DNA of 12,020 nucleotides from JBCBEX01 sp039027055. Its GTDB lineage: Bacteria; Bacteroidota; Rhodothermia; Rhodothermales; Rubricoccaceae. The stretch is from positions 1 through 12,020 of the forward strand of contig JBCCLD010000112.1 in the NCBI GenBank assembly GCA_039027055.1. Reading direction: 5' to 3'. Positions 6,344-12,020 of the stretch are shown piece by piece. The position numbers were made by a program, and so were the translations under genes. Position 1 is the stretch's first letter; each line of letters starts with the position of its first letter. Under the pieces are notes generated by a model, which had not been told where the DNA came from, ran no database searches, and saw nothing but the letters and a program-made list of their open reading frames with translations.

Positions 6344-7516
6344 TCAGCGCTCCGGCGTCCAGAGGTCACCCTCGGGCTGGAACGCGGACCAGACGAACCA
6401 GAACACATCGTGGTGCGCGACGCGGTCGAGCTGCTGCCCGGCGAGCGGCCCGGCGAGGGCCTCACCGAAGAGCGTCCACGTGCTGCCCGTCTCTGCGTCC
6501 ACGATCCCGTCGAGCGCAGCCTCGAAGGTGAGCATCTGCGATCCATCATCTGTCGTGAGCGTGCGGCGGAAGACGCCCGTGGCTCCTACGTCGCGGCTGT
6601 CGGCGAGCGCCTCGGCGTCGAGGGCGGACGCGGTGCCGGGCTGCCAGACCACGAGGAGCGGCACGCCGCCGAGCGTGTCGTTCACGACGCGCGCCGCAGC
6701 GAGGTCGCGGAAGGCGTAGGCCCGGGCCGCCTCGGTTTCATCGCTATCGCCCACGATCACGCCCGCGATGCGCGCCATCGCGGGGAGCTGCGGGCCGACC
6801 TCGCCGTCGTACAGAAACGGGTCGCGCCCCTCGTCGTCGTAGCCGACGTACGGGTTACGGCCGTAGGGGCGGTCGAAGCCGGTGTTGCGCGAGAGCACGG
6901 GCGCGTCGGGGTGGGCGGCGCGGGCCTTCGCCCAGCTCACGAGCGCCGTCGGAAGGATCGTGAGCTGCGTGCCGGTGAGGTCGCCGACGATGGCGGTGCC
7001 GGTGAACTGCTGCCACCACGTCTCGGTCTGGCGGTCCCACATCACGAGGTCGCTGTAGCGCAGGTTGCCCGTCGTCCCGAACGTGAGCCGTTCGCCATCG
7101 ACCTCTGGCCGCTCGAAGGCGACAGCCGCGTTGCAAAGCGGGCAGTAGGTCACCGACACCGGCGTCCCTCCGACCGTGTCGTTGACGATCTCATGCCAGG
7201 TGAGGATCTGGAGCGGATAGAGCACCGTGGCTCCGCCGAGTTCGAGGACGATCACCGGCTCGGCGTCGGAGAGCCACGCCTCGGCCTCGTCGATGGGTAC
7301 AAACGTCGGCGCGTCGAGCGGGGGAATGCCGTCGCGCGGCGGCCCGCCCGAGCGGATCGAGGTCAGGTCGACGATCCGCTCGCAGAAGTCGGTCGTCCAC
7401 CCTGCCGTCGTGAATGCGGCCTCGGGCGGCACGCAGTCCTGGGCCGTCGGCGTGGGCGTTTCCTGCGCGCAGGCTACGGCGAAGGGCGCGAGGAGCAGGA
7501 GCAGCGCGAGACGCAT
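6344..7516 (-). CDS. DUF3179 domain-containing lipoprotein
   Basis: A 390-residue protein of the DUF3179 family, whose biochemical role is unknown to me. The N-terminus is a lipoprotein signal (LALLLLLAPFAVAC) with Cys16 as the lipidated residue, so it is anchored in the envelope. The family core is plain: VLYPLQILTWHEIVNDTVGG (residues 98-117), then PVSVTYCPLCNAAVAF (119-134) with the paired cysteines Cys125 and Cys128, LTFGTTGNLRYSDLVMWDRQTETWWQQFTG (144-173), and NTGFDRPYGRNPYVGY (211-226). A half-repeat of the core, VVNDTLGGVPLLVVW, recurs in the second half, as in other members. Two further cysteines near residues 28 and 45 could form a disulfide. The CPLC pair suggests metal or thiol chemistry, but that is inference. 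The start is placed by the signal peptide. It follows ftsE by 123 bases. Confidence 0.9.
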   Translation of the reverse strand: MRLALLLLLAPFAVACAQETPTPTAQDCVPPEAAFTTAGWTTDFCERIVDLTSIRSGGPPRDGIPPLDAPTFVPIDEAEAWLSDAEPVIVLELGGATVLYPLQILTWHEIVNDTVGGTPVSVTYCPLCNAAVAFERPEVDGERLTFGTTGNLRYSDLVMWDRQTETWWQQFTGTAIVGDLTGTQLTILPTALVSWAKARAAHPDAPVLSRNTGFDRPYGRNPYVGYDDEGRDPFLYDGEVGPQLPAMARIAGVIVGDSDETEAARAYAFRDLAAARVVNDTLGGVPLLVVWQPGTASALDAEALADSRDVGATGVFRRTLTTDDGSQMLTFEAALDGIVDAETGSTWTLFGEALAGPLAGQQLDRVAHHDVFWFVWSAFQPEGDLWTPER

Positions 7517-7528
7517 GGGAGAAGTGCG

Positions 7529-7560
7529 GCGGTGTTGCGGTGTTGCCGTGTGGCGGTGGT
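7529..7560. repeat. Octamer tandem repeat (GCGGTGTT, about four units)
   Basis: Two perfect GCGGTGTT units (7529-7544) are followed by two imperfect ones (GCCGTGTG and GCGGTGGT), ending at 7560. The array lies just upstream of the DUF3179 start, in its leader or promoter region. Its last unit is part of the left arm of the inverted repeat at 7552-7603. Confidence 0.6.
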
Positions 7561-7603
7561 CGTCTAGATCCTACCGGCCTACCGAGACGGCTCGACCACC
7601 GCC
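7552..7603. repeat. Inverted repeat with 11-base perfect arms between ftsE and the DUF3179 gene
   Basis: GGCGGTGGTCG at 7552-7562 is the exact reverse complement of CGACCACCGCC at 7593-7603, with a 30-base loop. It sits 36 bases past the ftsE stop and 36 bases before the DUF3179 start, both read on the - strand. It could act as a terminator or leader hairpin, but no T-run follows it on the - strand, so I do not call it an intrinsic terminator. Confidence 0.55.
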
Positions 7604-7639
7604 ATGCTTACCTACTTCCCTGAGCCCTAACCTCTCCCT

Positions 7640-8329
7640 TCAACCACCAAGCGTGGTAGGGTTGACCTCCACGAGGCGCTTCTGCGTGAGGGCGAGCGTG
7701 CGCGCGGGATACTTCTTGATGAGCCGGTAGTCGTGCGTCGCCATGAAGACGGTCATGCCCTGCTGGTGGAGGCGCAGGAGCAGCTTCTGGATCTCCTCGC
7801 CCACCTTCGGGTCGAGGTTGCCGGTCGGCTCGTCGGCGAGGAGGATGTAGGGCTCGTTGGCGATGGCGCGGGCGATGCAGACGCGCTGCTGCTCGCCGCC
7901 GGAGAGCTCGTGCGGCATCGCCTTGGCGCGGTGGCTCACGCCGACGCGGGTGAGCACCTGCGTGACGCGCTGCTTGACGAGCTTGCCGCGCTTGCCGGTC
8001 GCGTAGAGCGCGAACGCGACGTTGTCCGCCGCCGTGCGGTCGCCGAGGAGCTGGAAGTCCTGGAAGACGACGCCGAGCGAGCGGCGCAGGAACGGGACGT
8101 CGCGCGGGCGGATCGCGTCCGAGTCGTAGTCTCCGACGTGGATGGTGCCCTCCTCGGGCTTCTTGTCCATGTAGAGCAGCTTGAGGAGCGTGCTCTTTCC
8201 GCTGCCCGTCGGGCCGATGAGGTAGACCAGTTCCCCGCGCTTGATGGTGAGCGAGAGGTCCTCAACGACGGTGTGGTGCCCGCCGCCGGGGGTGTCGTAC
8301 CCAGCGGTGACGCGGTCGAACTCGATCAA
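7640..8329 (-). CDS. ftsE: FtsE-type ABC ATPase (cell division)
   Basis: A 229-residue cytoplasmic ATPase that pairs with the membrane protein FtsX and, in known systems, controls peptidoglycan hydrolases at the division site. Motifs: Walker A GPTGSGKST (residues 39-47), Q-loop Gln90 in VVFQDFQLL, signature ELSGGEQQRV (141-150), Walker B ILLADEP (162-168) with catalytic Glu167, the D-loop GNLDP after it, and H-loop His199 in MATHD. The frame is open upstream to 8443, but its only ATG there would add 38 low-complexity residues encoded partly by a tandem repeat. The TTG at 8327-8329 gives MIEFDRVTAGYD, the usual FtsE beginning, and the normal length of about 225 residues. No ftsX is adjacent. 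Related lipoprotein-export ATPases (LolD, MacB type) look alike, but the short length and the YDTPGG-type N-terminal region favour FtsE. Confidence 0.85.
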   Translation of the reverse strand: MIEFDRVTAGYDTPGGGHHTVVEDLSLTIKRGELVYLIGPTGSGKSTLLKLLYMDKKPEEGTIHVGDYDSDAIRPRDVPFLRRSLGVVFQDFQLLGDRTAADNVAFALYATGKRGKLVKQRVTQVLTRVGVSHRAKAMPHELSGGEQQRVCIARAIANEPYILLADEPTGNLDPKVGEEIQKLLLRLHQQGMTVFMATHDYRLIKKYPARTLALTQKRLVEVNPTTLGG

Positions 8330-8365
8330 GGCGGCGGCGAGTCGGTGAACGGAGGCGGCGTGGGG

Positions 8366-8372
8366 AAAGGTA
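8366..8372 (-). promoter_or_regulatory. Candidate ftsE promoter -7 element
   Basis: Read on the - strand the sequence is TACCTTT, about 37 bases before the proposed TTG start. This matches the TAnnTTTG-like core of Bacteroidota promoters and recurs before the patatin gene. A -33 element would fall within the heptamer repeat at 8384-8411; no TTG is seen there. Low confidence. Confidence 0.3.
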
Positions 8373-8383
8373 CGGAGGCACGT

Positions 8384-8411
8384 TGTCGGCTGTCGGCTGT
8401 CGGCTGTCGGC
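8384..8411. repeat. Perfect heptamer tandem repeat, (TGTCGGC)x4
   Basis: Four exact, uninterrupted copies of TGTCGGC fill these 28 bases (reverse strand GCCGACA). They lie in the gap between the CPBP protease gene and ftsE, 12 bases upstream of the candidate ftsE -7 element, where a -33 element would be expected. Perfect copies suggest recent slippage expansion. Confidence 0.9.
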
Positions 8412-8483
8412 GATGAAGCACGCCGTCTCGACGATCGCGTCAAATGGTATCGTCAGCTCTCTCGTTTGCACCGCTCGGCTCTG

Positions 8484-9230
8484 TCAGGTCCCATCCTCTT
8501 CAGCAGGGCGGTTTGGGAATAGCCATCCGAGCAGAATCCAACCTGCCAGAGCGATGCTCCCCGCGAGCACGAGCGACCGTGAGGGCGTGCCGCCCATCGT
8601 CAGGAGCATGACCGTGGCATGCATGGCCGCCGCGACCAGCACCGACCGGGACTCGCGTGCCGCATGCCCCAGCACCCACGACGAGGCCAGCACGATCCAG
8701 GGGAAGACCAACCAGTCGAACTGCGTCGCGAACCGGAGATGCCAGGGCCACCACGCCAGGGCGACGAGGGTGTAGCGCACACCCGGTGCGTACGCCCCGA
8801 GCGCATCGGTCAGGTAGCCCCGCCAGCCGATCTCCTCGCCGAGGGCGTAGATCAGCGCGACGGCGGGAAGCAGCACGCCAATCCCACCGATGGTCGCGAA
8901 GGCGACGAGGGGCACCACCGCCGTGAGCGTGCTCAGCCTGGCGTCCGCGCCCAGGATGGTCGTACGCCGGACCGTCCTCCGGTCGATGCGCCGCGCGGCG
9001 AGTACGCCGAGTGCTGGACCCGCCGCGGCGGGGAGGAAGGCCCACGTGGCGAGCGGCGTGTCGGCAAGCGCGCCGGGGAGCCAGAGATCCACGAGCCCGA
9101 GGTTGAACGGAGCCGCTACCGAGACCGCGACCCCATAGAAGACGGCGATGGCTCCCCATGGCGTCCCCCCAGAGGAATCGCGGCGGGACGATGTGCGCTC
9201 CCGACGGGGACGCGGATGGTCTTCTTCCAT
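8484..9230 (-). CDS. CPBP family intramembrane glutamic protease
   Basis: A 248-residue membrane protein of the CPBP (Abi/Rce1-like) family, whose members cleave peptides within the membrane; in bacteria they serve maturation of signals, bacteriocin immunity or unknown tasks. After a basic, hydrophilic N-terminus (about 24 residues, rich in Arg and Ser) come about seven hydrophobic segments. The catalytic motifs are all present: GEEIGWRGYL with Glu132, Glu133 and Arg137, WWPWH with His164, and AAMHATVM with His204. I chose the ATG at 9230; a GTG two codons upstream (9236) is an equal alternative giving 250 residues. It begins 9-15 bases after the stop of the 169-residue cysteine-cluster gene, so the two almost surely form an operon. 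The target is unknown. Confidence 0.88.
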   Translation of the reverse strand: MEEDHPRPRRERTSSRRDSSGGTPWGAIAVFYGVAVSVAAPFNLGLVDLWLPGALADTPLATWAFLPAAAGPALGVLAARRIDRRTVRRTTILGADARLSTLTAVVPLVAFATIGGIGVLLPAVALIYALGEEIGWRGYLTDALGAYAPGVRYTLVALAWWPWHLRFATQFDWLVFPWIVLASSWVLGHAARESRSVLVAAAMHATVMLLTMGGTPSRSLVLAGSIALAGWILLGWLFPNRPAEEDGT

Positions 9231-9245
9231 TCCCACTGCCGACTA

Positions 9246-9755
9246 CTATGCTGAACGCTTCTGCCTGTGGAAGAACGTGACGGGTTCGACGTGCTCGTGC
9301 TGTCCTGGCCTGCGAAGCTCCCTGGGATCGAAATCGAAGTCGAAGCGCCCGCCGATTTCTCGGAGTTGGTCTTCGTCGATGAAATGGCTTCGGTAGAGCC
9401 GCAAGGCGAGCAGGCGCACGGCTTCGCGGACGCCTTTCTCCGCGTCATTTCGTTCCTGAGACGGCGTGCGCTTCGGCAGGGGTGCGCTGCGGGCCTTCTC
9501 CAGTTCGCAAGGGCCTCCGCAGAACGCGCAATAGTCCACCACGAGGCTGCCATGCTCGGCGATCCAGGTTTTCGTGCCGTCCCTCAGCTTCGCGAAACGC
9601 TGGGGGTAGGTCCTCAGCGTGGTCAGGGCCGACGCGGCCTCGTCGAGCCAGAAATCGAGGTTGCGGTACTGACCCGCCAGCTGAAACGGGTTCTGGGTTG
9701 CGAGCCGCCGAATCTGGTCGTTGACGAGGTCCGCCCGTTCATTTGAATAGCTCAT
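9246..9755 (-). CDS. Unrecognised 169-residue protein with a cysteine cluster
   Basis: I cannot assign a function. The protein is soluble, without signal peptide or membrane segments. The N-terminal half (NERADLVNDQIRRLA, then NPFQLAGQYRNLDFWLDEAASAL, residues 5-43) looks helical. The centre has YCAFCGGPCE (residues 75-84) with Cys76, Cys79 and Cys83, a possible three-cysteine metal site that could use a nearby His such as His68. A basic proline-rich linker (about 88-100) precedes helices (EKGVREAVRLLALRLYRSHFIDEDQLREIG, 106-135) and a charged tail with FDFDFDP. The start at 9755 is supported by a strong Shine-Dalgarno sequence, rare in this window. It lies 9-15 bases upstream of the CPBP protease gene, implying joint expression. 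The regular composition and good start make it a real gene. Confidence 0.75.
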   Translation of the reverse strand: MSYSNERADLVNDQIRRLATQNPFQLAGQYRNLDFWLDEAASALTTLRTYPQRFAKLRDGTKTWIAEHGSLVVDYCAFCGGPCELEKARSAPLPKRTPSQERNDAEKGVREAVRLLALRLYRSHFIDEDQLREIGGRFDFDFDPRELRRPGQHEHVEPVTFFHRQKRSA

Positions 9756-9764
9756 CGTTCAAGT

Positions 9765-9771
9765 ACCTCCC
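9765..9771 (-). promoter_or_regulatory. Shine-Dalgarno sequence of the 169-residue protein gene
   Basis: On the - strand GGGAGGT ends 9 bases before the ATG at 9755. It is the clearest ribosome binding site in the window, most other genes having none, and it fixes the start of the unrecognised gene. Confidence 0.65.
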
Positions 9772-9802
9772 TGTGTGGATGTCATCACACTCGTTTGACG
9801 TG

Positions 9803-9830
9803 CCAACCTACGTTCAACCTCGAGGCCAAA
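9803..9830 (-). promoter_or_regulatory. Candidate promoter for the 169-residue protein / CPBP operon
   Basis: On the - strand TTTGG (9830-9826) is followed 15 bases later by TAGGTTGG (9810-9803), which resembles the TTTG / TAnnTTTG pattern of Bacteroidota promoters. The spacing is shorter than the usual 19-21 bases, so this is only a candidate. Confidence 0.22.
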
Positions 9831-9860
9831 GAGGCCACTATGACCGCTCGCAAGGGGCTG

Positions 9861-10532
9861 CTACTTCGCCCCGTACATCCGCAGCGTCGCGCCGTTGTGG
9901 GCGGCTCCAGCGTCGGTGCAGAGGTGGGCACACAGGGCCGCCACGTCCTCTGCGGAAACGCCGCGCGTGGCAGGGTCCTCGCCGCCGAACAGCAGCATCG
10001 ACGGGGCGATGGTAAGCGCCTGGATGCCGTCGTCGGCGTGCTCGGCTGCAGCGGCCTCGAACAGCCGGATCAGCCCCGCCTTGGAGGCCGCGTAGGCGGC
10101 CTGCTGGGCCGGGGCCCCGTCGGCCCCTTGCTGGGACGCGATGCCGACGAGCCGACCGCCGCCGTCGCGCAGGAAAAGCTGGACGCTCTCCCGCACACAC
10201 AGAAACGACGCGGTGAGGTTCACGTCCATCACCGTCGTCCACGCATCGAGCGTCGTCTCGGCGAGCGGGCCGCCGTCCCACATCCCGACGGCGTGAATCA
10301 CCACGTCGAACGGCCCGGCCTCGGCGCGCAACGCAGCGAACGCGGCTTGGAGCGCGGCCTCGTCGGTCGCGTCGGCCAGGGCGAAGTGGAGCCCGGCGGG
10401 CGGGTCGCTCGGCGCGTCAAGCGCGATCCCGGCGACGGTCGCGCCCGCGTCGGCGAGGTGGCGCAGCAGCACGCGGCCCAGGCGGCCACTCGCGCCGGTA
10501 ACGAGGACGGTGGTGTCAGTGAGGTCGGACAT
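9861..10532 (-). CDS. Short-chain dehydrogenase/reductase (SDR)
   Basis: A 223-residue cytoplasmic NAD(P)-dependent oxidoreductase of the classical SDR family, substrate unknown. The Rossmann nucleotide-binding turn TGASGRLG is at residues 12-19, an Asp-containing LADATD segment at 52-57, HAVG (in place of NNAG) at 80-83, and the catalytic set Asn105 (VNLTAS), Ser133 (GIASQQG), Tyr147 and Lys151 (YAASK). It is somewhat short for the family (typically about 250), mainly because the substrate loop after APSML and the C-terminus are compact, but nothing essential is missing. TGASGRLG has Arg where many have Gly-Ile, seen in other SDRs. The start at 10532 puts the nucleotide fold right after a short lead. 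The neighbouring NTF2-like lipoprotein gene lies 88 bases upstream on the same strand. Confidence 0.9.
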   Translation of the reverse strand: MSDLTDTTVLVTGASGRLGRVLLRHLADAGATVAGIALDAPSDPPAGLHFALADATDEAALQAAFAALRAEAGPFDVVIHAVGMWDGGPLAETTLDAWTTVMDVNLTASFLCVRESVQLFLRDGGGRLVGIASQQGADGAPAQQAAYAASKAGLIRLFEAAAAEHADDGIQALTIAPSMLLFGGEDPATRGVSAEDVAALCAHLCTDAGAAHNGATLRMYGAK

Positions 10533-10622
10533 GACGAGACGGGGAATTGGGGAGACGGTGAGCCGGGGTGCATCAAGCTAACCCCTCGCCGTCTCCTCGT
10601 CTCGCACGTGCGCCGTCTCGTC
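10533..10622. repeat. Nested inverted repeats between the NTF2-like and SDR genes
   Basis: The gap is almost wholly made of complementary arms. GACGAGACGG at 10533-10542 is the exact reverse complement of 10613-10622. Inside, GGAGACGGTGAG...GGGGT at 10551-10569 pairs with 10581-10596 apart from one wobble position and a 3-base bulge. A perfect 10-base palindrome, CGCACGTGCG, lies at 10603-10612. The motif GAGACGG or its complement recurs four times or more. The right end overlaps the stop codon of the NTF2-like gene and the left end abuts the SDR start. No T-run marks it as a classic terminator. Confidence 0.6.
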
Positions 10623-11073
10623 ACTCCGCGGTGGAGGTGTGGTCGTAGAGGACGCGCCAGCCTTCGGGGCGGCGCTGCATGGTGAGCGTGAAGAGGCCGT
10701 TTGGGGTGTCGGCGGCGCGGTCGAGGCGCCAGCGGCCGAAGACGATCGCCCAGTCGGGGCTGAGGAGACGCACGTCGAGCTCGGAGAACGTGAGCGTGCC
10801 CATCGTAGCGGCATCGGGGTAGCCGCGCTCGTAGCCCGCGAGCGTCTCGTCCCAGCCGGTGCGTACGGTGCCGCGCGAGGCAAACCGGAGCGAGTCGGTC
10901 TGCGCGTAGCCCTCCATGAAGCCGCGCACGGAGCCGTCATTCCACGCCGCCACCTGGGCGTCGAGGACCGCGCGGATCGCCTCCTCCGGAGGCAGGTCGG
11001 CCACGGTGATTGGTTCTGGAGCCGCCGACCGGCAGCCGGCCAGGAGTACGAGAAAGAGAAGCGGCGCGCGCAT
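10621..11073 (-). CDS. NTF2-like (SnoaL/DUF4440-type) lipoprotein
   Basis: A 150-residue envelope protein with a cystatin-like NTF2 fold. Residues 1-14 form a short lipoprotein signal ending in LLAGC, with Cys14 lipidated. The body follows the DUF4440 pattern: PPEEAIRAVLDAQVAAWNDGSVRGFMEGY (residues 28-56), DSLRFASRGTVRTGWDETLAGYERGYPD (60-87), FSELDVRLLSPDWAIVFGRWRLDR (96-119), then GLFTLTMQRRPEGWRVLYDHTSTAE (126-150), ending in the DHTS motif common at the C-terminus of this family. Such domains bind small ligands or act as simple enzymes, but nothing here shows which. The start at 11073 is set by the signal peptide. The gene is divergent from the patatin gene, with 117 bases between the starts. 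Confidence 0.85.
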   Translation of the reverse strand: MRAPLLFLVLLAGCRSAAPEPITVADLPPEEAIRAVLDAQVAAWNDGSVRGFMEGYAQTDSLRFASRGTVRTGWDETLAGYERGYPDAATMGTLTFSELDVRLLSPDWAIVFGRWRLDRAADTPNGLFTLTMQRRPEGWRVLYDHTSTAE

Positions 11074-11134
11074 CGGCGGAGAAGCAAAGTGGACAGGGGT
11101 GGATCGAAAGGTACCCGCAGGCGAGGGCGTCTCC

Positions 11135-11162
11135 TTGTGGTGCCCGCTGGCGTCCCTACCTT
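11135..11162 (+). promoter_or_regulatory. Candidate promoter of the patatin-like gene
   Basis: TTGTGG at 11135-11140 and TACCTT at 11157-11162 are 16 bases apart, and the ATG follows 28 bases after the second box. This is the best promoter-like pair in the window and fits the Bacteroidota TTG / TAnnTT pattern. The gap is shared with the divergent NTF2-like gene, for which I see no clear promoter. Confidence 0.38.
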
Positions 11163-11190
11163 CCGCTGCTCTTCCACCGAACCGCAACCC

Positions 11191-12020
11191 ATGGCCTCCG
11201 ACCCCTCTCCCACCTCCGCGCTCGTCCTCACCGGCGGCGGCGCGCGCGGCTCCTACCAGGCGGGCATGCTGTGCTACATCCGTGAGCACTTCCCCGACGC
11301 GCAGTTCGACGTCAAGATTGGCGTCTCCGCAGGGGCCGTCAACGCGGCGCACCTCGCCAACTACCTCGGCCCGCGCGACGAGGCCGCCGTAGCGCTCGCC
11401 GACCTCTGGCGCGAGATCACGCCCGACGACGTGTTCACCTCGCTCTCGACGTGGCGCTTCCTCCGGCGCGCCCTCAGCGATGCGCAGCAGAGCGAGGCCC
11501 CGGTGCCGCTCGACCAGGCCGACGTGCCGCGCGGCCTCCTCAACGCGGCGCCGCTGCGGCGCTACCTCACCCGGCGGCTCCGCGCCGACGCCGACGGCCG
11601 CCTCGGCGGCGTCTTCGAGAACCTGCGGCGGGGCCACCTGCGCGCGCTCGCGCTCGTCACGACGAGCTACACCACGGGCCAGACGATCACGTGGGTCGAG
11701 GGGGACCAGATCCAGGGCTGGGAGCGCCCGATGCGGCGCAGCGTCCGCGCCGCGCTCACCGTCGACCACATCCTCGCCTCGACGGCGCTGCCGATGATCT
11801 TCCCGGCGGTGCGCCTGCACCACCGCCGCCTTGGCCCCGCGTGGTACGGCGACGGCGGCATCCGCCTCACCGCGCCGTTCTCGCCCGCGATCCACCTCGG
11901 GGCCGACCGCATCCTCGCCATCTCGACGCGCTACGGCCGCTCGAACGTCGAGGCCAACGAGGCCGCCATCGTCGGGTACCCGCCACCCGCGCAGGTCGTC
12001 GGCCTGCTGATGAACGCCAT
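11191..12020 (+). CDS. Patatin-like phospholipase, 3' end outside window
   Basis: A lipid acyl hydrolase of the patatin family, with 276 residues visible before the window ends and no stop reached. The Ser-Asp dyad is intact: oxyanion loop GGGARG at residues 15-20, nucleophile Ser46 in GVSAG (44-48), and Asp221 in YGDGGIR. Other family features are SYQAGML after the glycine loop, the STALPMIFPAVRL segment (residues 197-209), and DRILAISTRYGR (239-250) in the core strand. There is no signal peptide, so the protein is cytoplasmic or is exported another way. The start at 11191 puts the GGGARG motif at the usual distance of about 15 residues from the N-terminus. Family members release fatty acids from phospholipids, in membrane turnover or as effectors; the immediate neighbours do not say which. 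Confidence 0.92.
   Translation, partial: MASDPSPTSALVLTGGGARGSYQAGMLCYIREHFPDAQFDVKIGVSAGAVNAAHLANYLGPRDEAAVALADLWREITPDDVFTSLSTWRFLRRALSDAQQSEAPVPLDQADVPRGLLNAAPLRRYLTRRLRADADGRLGGVFENLRRGHLRALALVTTSYTTGQTITWVEGDQIQGWERPMRRSVRAALTVDHILASTALPMIFPAVRLHHRRLGPAWYGDGGIRLTAPFSPAIHLGADRILAISTRYGRSNVEANEAAIVGYPPPAQVVGLLMNA

Noticed and set aside
6311..7567. 418-residue + strand open frame opposite the DUF3179 gene
   Set aside because: It is antisense to a gene with clear domains and a signal peptide, and its composition is typical of GC-rich shadow frames.
8384..8411. CRISPR-like array
   Set aside because: The units are 7 bases long and directly abutting with no spacers; it is a simple tandem repeat.
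8330..8443. 38-residue N-terminal extension of FtsE from the upstream ATG
   Set aside because: It is translated partly from the heptamer repeat, has no similarity to FtsE, and would place the candidate promoter inside the coding region.
11074..11895. Long - strand open frame extending the NTF2-like gene to 424 residues
   Set aside because: It runs antisense through the well-supported patatin gene, is Arg/Ala/Glu-rich shadow sequence, and the lipoprotein signal starts cleanly at 11073.

Overview
This window looks like a chromosome segment of a GC-rich, aerobic, probably marine or halophilic member of the Bacteroidota, most like the Rhodothermia (Salinibacter, Rubricoccus, Rubrivirga type). 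That placement is inferred from protein style and GC content; there is no rRNA here to confirm it. Genes are tightly packed, most lack a clear Shine-Dalgarno sequence, and no gap exceeds about 200 bases.

Left part, + strand (1-3244): the 3' nine-tenths of an exporter-type ABC transporter (MdlB/MsbA class), a two-gene DUF433/DUF5615 toxin-antitoxin pair, a broken second copy of the last 64 codons of the ABC gene, and an ADP-ribosylglycohydrolase gene. The two ABC gene ends (1414-1607 and 2205-2398) are gap-free direct repeats with 9 differences in 194 bases. They bracket the toxin-antitoxin genes exactly. The arrangement reads as a cassette that entered at the 3' end of an ABC-ARH operon while leaving the ABC reading frame complete. 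This is the most unusual structure in the window.

Middle part, - strand (3241-8329): a photolyase/cryptochrome-like protein of the DPRP family with no cysteine at all (so it cannot carry the iron-sulfur cluster usual for that family), a lipoprotein nucleotide pyrophosphatase/phosphodiesterase, a DUF3179 lipoprotein, and an FtsE-type ABC ATPase with a probable TTG start. The ARH and photolyase genes converge and share the bases CTAG for their two TAG stop codons.

Right part (8484-12020): a CPBP intramembrane protease paired with an unrecognised 169-residue protein bearing a cysteine cluster, a short-chain dehydrogenase, an NTF2-like lipoprotein (all - strand), then a divergent patatin-like phospholipase (+ strand) that runs off the right edge.

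The gene set is mostly envelope-related: transport, lipoproteins, a membrane protease and a lipid hydrolase. DNA repair and reversal of ADP-ribosylation are also represented. Several intergenic gaps carry short heptamer or octamer tandem repeats and inverted repeats. One of these, (TGTCGGC)x4, lies just upstream of a promoter-like motif for ftsE. A TACCTT element recurs upstream of several starts and resembles the -7 element of Bacteroidota promoters.
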